From assembly GCA_030832235.1 (NCBI GenBank), contig JAURJO010000453.1, forward strand, positions 1 to 7,407: a stretch of 7,407 nucleotides of DNA, given 5' to 3'. Positions 1 to 6,620 of this stretch are shown here, one piece after another. The notes beneath the pieces are model-generated. The model had not been told where the DNA came from and ran no database searches. It worked only from the letters and a program-made list of their open reading frames with translations. A program made the translations under genes and the position numbers. Source of the stretch: Verrucomicrobiota bacterium (GTDB taxonomy: Bacteria; Verrucomicrobiota; Verrucomicrobiia; Opitutales; Opitutaceae). Each line of letters starts with the position of its first letter. Positions within the stretch are counted from its first letter, which is position 1.

Positions 1-1
1 C

Positions 2-193
2 CGCGGGCAGGTCGTGGGAGCGACCGACGCGAAGGGCTACCACGCCTCGGAAAATATTTACCGTCCGGAAGATTTCGCGGCGTCGGTCTACACCAAGATG
101 GGTGTCGATCCCGCGCAGATGCTGCACACGAACACCGGGCGTCCCGTACAGCTCGTGAACAACGGCCGGCTGATCAAGGAAGTGTTCGCCTAA
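2..193 (+). CDS. DUF1501 family protein, C-terminal end (5' truncated by window)
   Basis: The reading frame enters from the left edge and stops with TAA at 191-193, giving the last 63 residues. The tail begins RGQVVGATDAKGYHASENIY and continues through a segment with MGVDP. It ends in GRPVQLVNNGRLIKEVFA. This matches how long DUF1501 proteins usually end: a G-x-V-x-G-x-T-D strand, a 'xPEDFAASVYxxMGVDP' helix, then a 'GRPxxLxxxGxxIxELF' terminus. DUF1501 belongs to the alkaline-phosphatase-like superfamily. Members in Planctomycetota and Verrucomicrobiota are often Tat-exported, but the substrate is unknown. The catalytic part lies outside the window, so nothing can be said about its metal site. 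The PPC-domain gene follows 24 bp downstream on the same strand, suggesting co-transcription. It is a paralogue of the complete DUF1501 gene at 3908-5050, not a fragment of it. Confidence 0.85.
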   Translation, partial: RGQVVGATDAKGYHASENIYRPEDFAASVYTKMGVDPAQMLHTNTGRPVQLVNNGRLIKEVFA

Positions 194-217
194 CGCCGGC
201 CGCGGCGTCTTCCCGGC

Positions 218-1759
218 ATGCCCCGCCCGCCGCTCCGGCGTCTCACCGTCCTGCTCGCGCTGATCCCGCCGGTCGCGGCGGCCGAACCCCGCCCGACCGC
301 GCCGTCGCTCGAGACTTTTTTCCCGCCGGTCGTCGCCGCCGGATCCACCACGCCGGTCGCGGCAGCAGGCAAGTTCGCGGACTGGCCGCCCACGGTCTGG
401 GCGGACACGCCGGGAATTGTCCTCCGCCCGGAAAAGGAGAGCGGGAAATTCAGCGTCGAGGTCTCGCCGGACGTCGCTCCCGGCCCGCACCTCATCCGAT
501 TTTTCAACCCCTCCGGCGCGAGCGTCCCGCGCTTCCTCCTTGTGGCGACCGAGCCGCCGCTGGCCGAGGTCGAGCCGAACGACGAGATCGCGAGGGCTCA
601 GCCCATTCCGGCACTGCCGGCGGTCATCACCGGCCGGCTGGGCAAGACCGGTGACGTCGACTGTTACGCGATCGACCTGACCGCCGGCCAGACGCTGACC
701 GCCATCCTCGACGCGCAGGTCATTGCCTCACCCGTCGACGCGGTGCTGCGGCTCCTTGACGCGCGCGGCGTTGAAGTGGCTTTCAACCACGACAATGGCC
801 GCAACCTCGACCCGTTGCTCACGTTCACCACCGCCGCGGGCGGGCGGTTCACGCTGCAGGTCTTCGGCTTCGCCCACCCTGCGACCGCCGAGGTGCGTCT
901 GCACGGATCCGACGCCGCCGTGTACCGGCTGACCCTTACCACCGGGGCACCCCCAAGGCCACCCGCGCCGCCGACGGAAGGTCCCGCCCTGGCCCGCACG
1001 GACCTGGCCCGGGAAGCGCCACGACCACCCTTCACCGCGGAGGGAGCGATCTCACGCGCGGGTGAGGAGTCCACCCACATTTTCTCCGCCGCCAAGGGCG
1101 ACAAGCTGGTGCTTGCTGTGCAGGCCGTCGCACTTGGGTCGCCGCTGGACGCCTGGGTCGCGGTCCGGGACTCCGCAGGCAAGGAGCTCGCCCGCAATGA
1201 TGACGGCGCCAACAGTGGTGCTGATCCCTTGCTCGATTGGAAGGCCCCCGCCGACGGCACCTACACGGCGGCGGTCGGCAATCTGCTGCACCGCGGCGGG
1301 AACGATCATTTTTTCCGACTCGTCGTGCGCCCCGCGCGTCCACGGCTCGAAGCGGTGATCAACGAGGCCGGCTGCGTGCTCGAACCCGGAAAATCGGCCG
1401 AGATCAAGGTGACGCTGCGCCGGCTCGAGGGATTCAAGGGCACGCTCGTCGCCTCCGTGGCGGGACTACCCGACTGCATCAGTGCTTCCGAGGTGACGGC
1501 AGACGATAAGCAGAAGGAGATCACGCTCATGTTGAAGGCGCCGTCCGACGCCGCGCCGTTCAACGGACTCGTCGAGGTAAGGGTGCGTGAGGCGGAAGGC
1601 TCGGGCTCTTGGAAAGCCTCGCATGAGCTCGTCTCGACCACCCTCAACAACGGCGTGCCGCAAGGTTACCGCGACCTGCTGATCCGGTCCACGTCGGGGG
1701 TTTGGCTAACCGTGACACCGCCGGGTGCCGCGGAGAAACCGGCTAGAAAGAAGAAATAA
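218..1759 (+). CDS. Exported protein with two PPC (pre-peptidase C-terminal) domains
   Basis: A 513-residue protein with no recognised catalytic domain. Residues 1-22 form a signal peptide: a basic start (RPPLRR), a hydrophobic stretch (LTVLLALIPPVAA) and an AAA|E-like cleavage site, so it should act outside the cytoplasm. Residues about 25-112 are a beta-rich N-terminal domain. Residues 117-243 form a first PPC beta-sandwich, marked by EVEPNDE (117-123), GRLGKTGDVDCYAIDL and FNHDNG. A proline-rich linker (about 244-270) leads to a second PPC-like domain (272-372) with a matching RNDDG element and a HFFRLVV strand. Residues 375-500 look like another beta-sandwich, and the protein ends in a basic KPARKKK tail. 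PPC domains are known as accessory folds on secreted peptidases and other surface proteins. Here they make up most of the protein, so an adhesive or scaffold role beside DUF1501 is inferred. The ATG at 218 is chosen because it gives an intact signal peptide; no clear Shine-Dalgarno precedes it. Confidence 0.88.
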   Translation: MPRPPLRRLTVLLALIPPVAAAEPRPTAPSLETFFPPVVAAGSTTPVAAAGKFADWPPTVWADTPGIVLRPEKESGKFSVEVSPDVAPGPHLIRFFNPSGASVPRFLLVATEPPLAEVEPNDEIARAQPIPALPAVITGRLGKTGDVDCYAIDLTAGQTLTAILDAQVIASPVDAVLRLLDARGVEVAFNHDNGRNLDPLLTFTTAAGGRFTLQVFGFAHPATAEVRLHGSDAAVYRLTLTTGAPPRPPAPPTEGPALARTDLAREAPRPPFTAEGAISRAGEESTHIFSAAKGDKLVLAVQAVALGSPLDAWVAVRDSAGKELARNDDGANSGADPLLDWKAPADGTYTAAVGNLLHRGGNDHFFRLVVRPARPRLEAVINEAGCVLEPGKSAEIKVTLRRLEGFKGTLVASVAGLPDCISASEVTADDKQKEITLMLKAPSDAAPFNGLVEVRVREAEGSGSWKASHELVSTTLNNGVPQGYRDLLIRSTSGVWLTVTPPGAAEKPARKKK

Positions 1760-1795
1760 GGCCGGCGGAGCGCGCGGTCGCGTCCCAGCGCAACT

Positions 1796-1837
1796 CCGGG
1801 GTCCCCGGGACGTCTACCGGTTGCCTTCGCAACCCGG
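1796..1837 (+). terminator. Two inverted repeats in the spacer after the PPC gene; possible terminator
   Basis: The 97-bp spacer between the PPC gene and the membrane-protein gene contains CCGGGG-T-CCCCGG (1796-1808). It is followed by GGTTGC-CTTC-GCAACC (1819-1834), which two more C-G pairs (1817-1818 with 1836-1837) extend across a bulged C. The second hairpin is followed by the T-rich but interrupted stretch GATCTTCTTGTCC, so it could be a weak intrinsic terminator separating two operons. It could instead be an attenuator or a protein-binding site. No clear U-tract is present. Confidence 0.35.
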
Positions 1838-1856
1838 GAACGATCTTCTTGTCCTC

Positions 1857-2351
1857 ATGAACCTCGCCGACGTCTTCACAGTGGTGCTCGTGATCCTCGG
1901 GCTGTTGTCGGTTTTCATCGCCGTGTGGCTGGCGACCGCTGGGCTCTTCCCTTCCCTCGCCTCGCGCTGCGCCGAGCGGCTGGGCGATTCGCCGTTCGTC
2001 TGCACCGCCGCCGGGCTGGGTGCCGCGATCCCGCTGATCGCCGCGGGAGTGACCATCGGCCGGGTGTCCACCAACCCGCTGGGCAAACTCGCCTCGGCCG
2101 TGCTGCTCATCCTCACGCTGATCGCGATGCTCGCCGGCGCGACAGGGCTCGCGCTTCGTATCGGCCGGGGGCTTGCGTCCTCCCGTGATGAGGGCGAGCC
2201 GTGGCGCCGTGTACTCCGGGGCGGCATCGTGCTCGCGCTCACGTTTCTTTCCCTCGTGATGATCCCGCTCACCCTTGTGCCCGGCCTCGGCGCGCTGCTG
2301 CTGGCCGGCCGCGGGAAAACGACCGTCAATCCTCCTGCGAACGCGGAATGA
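1857..2351 (+). CDS. Small four-helix integral membrane protein, unknown function
   Basis: A 164-residue hydrophobic protein. Predicted membrane segments lie at about residues 8-30 (VVLVILGLLSVFIAVWLATA), 48-68, 80-102 and 121-150. A charged loop with DEGEPWRR at about 111-118 separates the last two. The C-terminus is short and polar (GRGKTTVNPPANAE). The frame is open back to 1725, but that start would lie inside the PPC gene and add an arginine-rich non-membrane leader, so the ATG at 1857 directly before the first helix is preferred. The pattern 'LFPxxxxRxxERLGDSP' after helix 1 recalls small membrane proteins found in bactofilin neighbourhoods, but the similarity is loose and I do not assign a family. 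Its stop overlaps the DUF1800 start as ATGA (2348-2351), implying translational coupling and membership of the same operon. It could be an envelope partner of the exported proteins downstream. Confidence 0.8.
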   Translation: MNLADVFTVVLVILGLLSVFIAVWLATAGLFPSLASRCAERLGDSPFVCTAAGLGAAIPLIAAGVTIGRVSTNPLGKLASAVLLILTLIAMLAGATGLALRIGRGLASSRDEGEPWRRVLRGGIVLALTFLSLVMIPLTLVPGLGALLLAGRGKTTVNPPANAE

Positions 2352-3904
2352 GGCCGACCCGGCGACAATTCATCGCCGCTGGTACCGGCGCGATCCTCGC
2401 GACCGGAGCGGGCTGCGGCCGCGCCGGGGATGACGTCCGGCGGCGGATCGGCCTGCCGACGCATCGTCCACTCGAAGGTGATCTCACGCCGCCCGGCGCC
2501 CCGGAAATCGACCCGATTTCCCACGTGTTGAACCGGCTGACGTTCGGCGCGCGACCCGGTGACCACCGACGCGTCGCAGCGATGGGGGTACCGGCGTTTA
2601 TCGAGGAGCAACTGGCGCCGGACCGGATCGACGACCGCGTGTGCGACCGTGTGATCCGTCGCGGTTTCGATCACTTGGAGGACCCGCGCAGCAGCTTGCT
2701 GCCGCGCGATGCCGGAGCCCCCGATCCGCTCGCACGCATGTTTCCCGCGCTCGATCACCAGTCGACGCGCGTCGGCGAATTGTACGAGTTCAAGGACAAG
2801 ACCCTGCTTGAGGATCTGTCCCGCGCGACCCTGCTCCGTGCCGTGCTGAGCGAACGCCAGTTGCTCGAGGTGATGGTCCAGTTCTGGACCGATCACTTCA
2901 ACATCGACCCCTCGAAGGGGGAGTCGCGCTGGCTGAAGGCCGCCGACGATCGCGACGTGATCCGCGCGCACGCCCTGGGGGATTTCCGGATGTTGCTGCG
3001 GGCCAGCGCGGTGAGCCCGGCGATGCTGTGGTACCTCGACGGGCGCGTGAACCGACGCGCCGGAAGCGGCGACCGCCCCAACGAGAATTACGCCCGCGAG
3101 CTGCTCGAGCTGCACACACTGGGCGTCCACGGCGGCTACACGCAACAGGACGTCCTGGAGGTGGCGCGCTGCCTCACGGGTTGGACCGTGCGTGATCGTA
3201 AACGCTTCCTGCGCGGCCGCGTGGAGTTCGTCGAGCGGCTGCATGACGACGGTCCGAAACGCGTGCTGGGTCACGAAATCCCCGCGGGGTTGGGCGCGGG
3301 CGACCTCGACCGCGTGCTCGACATCGTGGCGGCGCACCCGGCGACGGCGCGTCATCTGGCCTGGAAGCTCTGTCGGCGCTTCATCGCTGACGAGCCCCCG
3401 GAGACCGCCATGGCGGCCGTCGCCGCGGCGTTCACCGCCGCCGGCGGATCCATCCCCGCCGCGCTGCGCGCGCTCTTCGCCACGCCGGAGTTCAACGCAC
3501 CCGCGACGCGAGCCGCCAAGTTCAAGCGACCGTTTCACTACGTCGTCTCCGCCCTGCGCGCCACCAACGCCCGCACCGACGCCTCGCGCGACGTGCTCGA
3601 CGCGTTGGTGCGCCTTGGACACGCGCCGTTCCGCTGGGCCACTCCCGATGGTTATCCGGAGGAGGCCACGCACTGGCAGAACACCCTGTTGTGGCGCTGG
3701 AACTTCGCCACGGCGCTGGTCGGCGGCCGCGTGCGCGGGTCGACCGTGGACGCCGCCGATCTCAAGGAGAAACTCGGAGGCGATGACGCCCTCATGGCGA
3801 CCGTGCTCGGGCGGCGGCCATCGGAGGCCGAGCGCGTCGCTTATCATCAATCCGGCTCCGGCCTGGCGCTGCTGCTGGCGTCACCGGCGTTTCAATCCTG
3901 CTGA
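2348..3904 (+). CDS. DUF1800 family protein with Tat-type signal
   Basis: A 518-residue protein near the usual DUF1800 length. It begins MRPTRRQFIAAGTGAILATG, a twin-arginine (RRxFI) signal followed by a short hydrophobic core and a small-residue region up to Cys23, so folded export is expected. The residues before Cys23 (GAG) do not make a good lipobox. Family signatures run in order: HVLNRLTFGARPGD (59-72), LLEVMVQFWTDHFN (172-185), NENYARELLELHTLGVHGGY (245-264, with the conserved ARELLELHTLG), CLTGWTV (275-281), KLCRRFIADEPP (340-351), RPFHYVVSALRA (394-405) and GYPEEATHWQN (435-445). The biochemical activity of DUF1800 is not established. The family is almost always next to DUF1501, as here. 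The ATG at 2348 is chosen over upstream in-frame starts because it gives the Tat signal and the 4-bp overlap with the preceding gene. The gene ends naturally in LLLASPAFQSC. Confidence 0.93.
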   Translation: MRPTRRQFIAAGTGAILATGAGCGRAGDDVRRRIGLPTHRPLEGDLTPPGAPEIDPISHVLNRLTFGARPGDHRRVAAMGVPAFIEEQLAPDRIDDRVCDRVIRRGFDHLEDPRSSLLPRDAGAPDPLARMFPALDHQSTRVGELYEFKDKTLLEDLSRATLLRAVLSERQLLEVMVQFWTDHFNIDPSKGESRWLKAADDRDVIRAHALGDFRMLLRASAVSPAMLWYLDGRVNRRAGSGDRPNENYARELLELHTLGVHGGYTQQDVLEVARCLTGWTVRDRKRFLRGRVEFVERLHDDGPKRVLGHEIPAGLGAGDLDRVLDIVAAHPATARHLAWKLCRRFIADEPPETAMAAVAAAFTAAGGSIPAALRALFATPEFNAPATRAAKFKRPFHYVVSALRATNARTDASRDVLDALVRLGHAPFRWATPDGYPEEATHWQNTLLWRWNFATALVGGRVRGSTVDAADLKEKLGGDDALMATVLGRRPSEAERVAYHQSGSGLALLLASPAFQSC

Positions 3905-3907
3905 CCC

Positions 3908-5050
3908 ATGGCGACGCAGGCAGTCATCAGTGGCAACGGCGACCAGCGGCGGACGCTGGTGATCATTTTCCTCCGGGGTGCAGCTGACGGTCTCGCCTTG
4001 GTCCCGCCGGTGGGAGACGATCATTTTCATCGCGCGCGGCCCCGGCTGGCGGCGGCGGCGAAGGACGGCGTGCGGCTCGACGGCCATTTCGGCCTGCACG
4101 CGAGGATGCGTCCGCTGGAAAGCGCGTGGCGCGACGGCGATCTGGCGATCGTGCACGCGTGCGGCATGGAGGACGACACCCGCTCGCATTTCGAGGCACA
4201 GGACCTGATGGAGCACGGCGGCGTGGCCGCGGGCGGCTGGCTCGGGCGTTATCTGCGCACCCGGCCCCCGGCCGTCGCCGGCGCGCTCGCGTGCGTGGCG
4301 GTGGGCAAGGCGCTTCCGGAGTGCCTGCTCGGGGCGCCGACCGCGTCGGTGATGCAGAGCTTCGAGGATTTCACGCTCGGCGGAGGCACGCCGGCGTTCC
4401 GCACGCAGCTCGAGCGCCTCTACGCGATGGAACGCGGACGACTCGGGGCGGCCGCGCGGGACACCTTCGACGCGCTGGTGCGCATCGAGGCCTTGCGCAC
4501 GTCACCCCGCCCGCCGGACCACGGCGCGGTGTATGGACGCGATGAATTCTCGGCGGGACTCGCCCGCCTGGCTCAGTTGATCAAGGCGGATGTCGGGCTG
4601 GAGGCCGCATCGATCGATTTGCCCGGATGGGATTCGCATTTCGCGCAGCAAGGCCAGGTGGAGTCGCTGGCCGGCCGGCTGGCGGAAGGATTGGCGGCGT
4701 TCCGGCGTGATCTCGGACGGCGGATGGCGACGACGACAGTGGTGGTGATGACGGAGTTCGGCCGCACCGTGGAGGAGAACTCCGCCTTCGGCACGGACCA
4801 CGGCCGCGGATCGGCGATGCTGGTGCTCGGCGGCGGCGTCGCGGGAGGCCGGATGCACGGGGTCTGGCACGGGCTGGCGCCCGATAAGCTTGAGCGCCGC
4901 GGCACGCTGGACGGTTACGGTGACCTGCCGGTGCTGAACAATTACCGGAACGTGCTGAGCTCCGTGCTCGCCCGCCACGGCGCCAACCCGGCGAACCTGG
5001 CCGTCACGTTCCCAGGATTTACGCTCGATCCCTTGAACCTTTTCGCGTGA
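3908..5050 (+). CDS. DUF1501 family protein, short form without signal peptide
   Basis: A complete 380-residue DUF1501 protein, a member of the alkaline-phosphatase/sulfatase-like superfamily. Visible signatures are VIIFLRGAADGLALVPP (18-34), the first core strand and loop; FGLHARMRPL (61-70); RSHFEAQDLMEHGG (92-105); DLPGWDSHFAQQGQ (237-250); MTEFGRTVEENSAFGTDHGR (281-300), containing the likely metal or active-site Asp/His; and the Gly-rich LVLGGGVAGGRMHG (305-318). There is no signal peptide or Tat motif. The start cannot be moved upstream, because the TGA ending DUF1800 lies in the same frame only one codon before this ATG. The protein may therefore stay cytoplasmic or be carried out in complex with the Tat-bearing DUF1800 protein. 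Short leaderless DUF1501 forms paired with DUF1800 are familiar to me from related genomes. The substrate is unknown. No Shine-Dalgarno is visible, so translation probably depends on re-initiation after DUF1800. Confidence 0.93.
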   Translation: MATQAVISGNGDQRRTLVIIFLRGAADGLALVPPVGDDHFHRARPRLAAAAKDGVRLDGHFGLHARMRPLESAWRDGDLAIVHACGMEDDTRSHFEAQDLMEHGGVAAGGWLGRYLRTRPPAVAGALACVAVGKALPECLLGAPTASVMQSFEDFTLGGGTPAFRTQLERLYAMERGRLGAAARDTFDALVRIEALRTSPRPPDHGAVYGRDEFSAGLARLAQLIKADVGLEAASIDLPGWDSHFAQQGQVESLAGRLAEGLAAFRRDLGRRMATTTVVVMTEFGRTVEENSAFGTDHGRGSAMLVLGGGVAGGRMHGVWHGLAPDKLERRGTLDGYGDLPVLNNYRNVLSSVLARHGANPANLAVTFPGFTLDPLNLFA

Positions 5051-5105
5051 ACGGAACTCGGCTCCGGCGTCGATCACCCGCGACTGGCGCGGCGCGGAGC
5101 ACTTG

Positions 5106-5128
5106 ACCACCGCGCGGTTTGGGGTGGT
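5106..5128. terminator. Weak hairpin between convergent genes
   Basis: The 94-bp space between the converging DUF1501 and esterase genes contains ACCACC (5106-5111) and GGTGGT (5123-5128) separated by 11 bases. It overlaps the perfect palindrome ACCGCGCGGT (5109-5118). The placement suits a bidirectional terminator, but the stem is short and no T-run follows on either strand. Confidence 0.2.
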
Positions 5129-5144
5129 TCAAAGGCGGTCTCGA

Positions 5145-5969
5145 CTATTCCCGGGGAGACTTGGGCCGTTGGTGTTCTCGAAAGAACCGTACGATGAGCG
5201 GCGGCGCCTCGCGGGGGAACGCGTGCGCGCCGTCGTGGATGAAGGTCACCACGGGCGTACCGCGTTCCGAGGGATAGAGCGTGCAGTTCGACGCCCAAGG
5301 CACGCCTTCCCTGGTGGAGTTCAATCGGCGTAGCGCGCGGATCGTCTCCTCCTGCCACGCGAACTTCACCAGCTCGTCCCGGCGGCCGGCGAGATGCATG
5401 ACCGGCTTCGGCGCAAGCTCTCCGCGCGCGGCCCGAGCGGCGGCCGCCGAGGGCGCGACCGCCGCCAGCACGTCGCCACGCTTCGCCCAGAGCAGGTAAG
5501 TGAATCCGCCGCCGTTGGAGTGTCCGGTCGAATACACGCGTGCGTCATCGATCGCGCGCTCCCGCCTCAGCTCCGCCCGCATCGCGTCGAAAAACTTAAG
5601 GTCGCGGTCACCCTGCTCACCCGGTCCGTGCTGCCAACCGGCCTTGCGCCCTTCCGGGTCCGTGAGTCGACCCGGTGTGTTCAACCCCTGCGGGTAAACG
5701 ACCACGGCCTCCGGCCAATGCGTGTGGATCGAGAACGTGCGCGCCGCGTTGCGGGCCGTACCTCCGTGGCCGTGGAAAACAAAGACGAGCGGCGCGGGCT
5801 CTCCGGCAGCCACCGGCACATGCACCAACGCCTCCCGACGCACACCATCCACCACCCAATTACGCGGCACAGGTTCCGCGGCCGACGCCGCAACGGTAAT
5901 GAGCGCGATCGAACTAAGCGTCTGCCTGATACTCCGGCGCGCCACCCGGATTATGACCGTGGAGAGCAT
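5145..5969 (-). CDS. Secreted alpha/beta-hydrolase, LpqC / feruloyl esterase / PHB depolymerase-like
   Basis: A 274-residue protein with an N-terminal signal peptide (RVARRSIRQTLSSIALITVAASA|AEP, cleavage near residue 30), so it should act in the periplasm or outside the cell. The hydrolase core shows LVFVFHGHGG (61-70), the oxyanion-hole loop; VVYPQGL (90-96); GWQHGPGEQGDRDLKFFDAM (111-130), a segment typical of this family that precedes the nucleophile; and the elbow GHSNGG (149-154) with nucleophile Ser151. Then come HLAGRRDELV (192-201), with likely catalytic Asp198, and HDGAHAFP (245-252), with likely catalytic His249, followed by the terminal helix LIVRFFREH. The full triad is present and the length is normal for a single-domain member. 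The family cleaves esters such as feruloylated polysaccharides or short polyester oligomers; the sequence does not settle which. The gene converges on the DUF1800/DUF1501 operon and is probably transcribed alone. The ATG at 5969 gives a somewhat long but normal signal peptide. Confidence 0.9.
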   Translation of the reverse strand: MLSTVIIRVARRSIRQTLSSIALITVAASAAEPVPRNWVVDGVRREALVHVPVAAGEPAPLVFVFHGHGGTARNAARTFSIHTHWPEAVVVYPQGLNTPGRLTDPEGRKAGWQHGPGEQGDRDLKFFDAMRAELRRERAIDDARVYSTGHSNGGGFTYLLWAKRGDVLAAVAPSAAAARAARGELAPKPVMHLAGRRDELVKFAWQEETIRALRRLNSTREGVPWASNCTLYPSERGTPVVTFIHDGAHAFPREAPPLIVRFFREHQRPKSPRE

Positions 5970-6135
5970 GGTGTAAGGTTCGCGAGGTTTCGACCAACCC
6001 GCAAGACAGGGCGGCTAAGGCGATTCGTCCGCCCTCATCGGGCACGCGATGACACCGAAATTTTACAGCCAGATTCCTCAATGAGGCCTCCGGCCGCACA
6101 CCCCGAATTCCGGGTCATACCGTGCGCGCCGGAGC

Positions 6136-6318
6136 GTGCGCCCGCGGCGAATGCTCAACAATCATGACCCGCTGGCCGCGAAACTATCCGAACTCGACGC
6201 CCACGGCGGCACCCACGACCGGCAACTGGCGACCCTCGTGGAACCCATCCGGCAACTCCCGGCGCCACCCGGCCCCGACCACGACCGCAAGATCGGTCTC
6301 CATCGCGGTAACCGTTGA
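6136..6318 (+). pseudogene. 5'-truncated remnant of an ORF6N-domain protein (C-terminal tail)
   Basis: A reading frame of about 60 codons reads VRPRRMLNNHDPLAAKLSEL, then a HDRQLATLVEPIRQLPAPPG segment, and ends DRKIGLHRGNR. The order matches the C-terminal region I recall for ORF6N-domain proteins: an 'FVRLRRMLxxHxxLAxKLxELE' helix, an 'HDxQxxxLxxAIRQLxxPP' helix, then a proline-rich linker and an 'RKIGFH' tail. The N-terminal ORF6N DNA-binding domain (about 100 residues) is missing: the frame is closed by TGA at 6082-6084 and I find no homologous sequence upstream. Substitutions of usually conserved positions (Pro in VRPRR, Pro in VEPIRQ, Leu in KIGLH) suggest decay. ORF6N proteins are linked to phage antirepressors and are multicopy in some Verrucomicrobiota. 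A short expressed peptide starting at GTG 6136 or ATG 6151 is possible but less likely. The identification is from memory of the family pattern. Confidence 0.5.
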
Positions 6319-6421
6319 TGAGCGGCCACAACCGTTCCGCAGTTCCCTTCACTCCCGCTTTGGCATTCGGAGTGGAGGAAACCTAGCGCCGGAAAAATCA
6401 GGCCCGGAGACATTTCACCGC

Positions 6422-6601
6422 TCAGGCCGCCAGCGGACGTCGCTCGCGACGCAACGCGGCGGGCAGGGGCGGGAACGGGACGAGCGCAAGGAGGCGCGCG
6501 CGGGGCGCCATTTCGACGGACTCCCAAAGCTGGCGCGCCTGGCGGAGGCGGGAGGGCGAGAGGCGGAGGACGCCGTAACAGGGGCGGGTGTTGGAGTTCA
6601 T
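6422..6601 (-). CDS. Doubtful small basic ORF (59 aa)
   Basis: A minus-strand frame starting at ATG 6599-6601 encodes 59 residues beginning MNSNTRPCYGVLRLSPSRLR and ending RRERRPLAA. An AGGA lies 8 bases before the ATG, which is acceptable as a ribosome binding site. The protein is very basic, with one predicted amphipathic helix (about 16-30) and a proline-containing hydrophobic stretch (LLALVPFPPLPAAL). I do not recognise a family. The frame stays open upstream to 6718, but that extension crosses the palindrome cluster and is unlikely to be coding. Open frames arise easily by chance in DNA this rich in GC, so this may be spurious or part of a dispersed repeat. Confidence 0.28.
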   Translation of the reverse strand: MNSNTRPCYGVLRLSPSRLRQARQLWESVEMAPRARLLALVPFPPLPAALRRERRPLAA

Positions 6602-6620
6602 GTTGAGGATCCTAGGGTAT

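Noticed and set aside
664..1260. A 198-codon minus-strand frame inside the PPC-domain gene
   Set aside because: It is antisense to clear PPC domains, rich in Ser, Ala and Arg, with no start context or family pattern.
1814..3850. A 678-codon open frame on the minus strand
   Set aside because: It lies antisense across the membrane-protein gene and nearly all of DUF1800, both well supported on the plus strand. Its translation is rich in Arg, His and Gly with no recognisable domain, which is typical of opposite-strand shadows in GC-rich coding DNA.
3899..3910. Selenocysteine (Cys-Sec) reading of the TGA between DUF1800 and DUF1501
   Set aside because: DUF1800 ends naturally at this point and there is no reason for a redox pair here. 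I see no convincing SECIS-like hairpin just after the TGA.
6076..6086. Palindrome CCTCA-A-TGAGG upstream of the esterase as an operator
   Set aside because: It is short, single and about 110 bp from the esterase start, with no recognisable promoter around it. It could easily be chance.
5394..6167. A 257-codon plus-strand frame across the esterase
   Set aside because: Its translation is highly arginine-rich and lacks domains. The minus-strand esterase has a complete catalytic triad and signal peptide, so this is a shadow frame.
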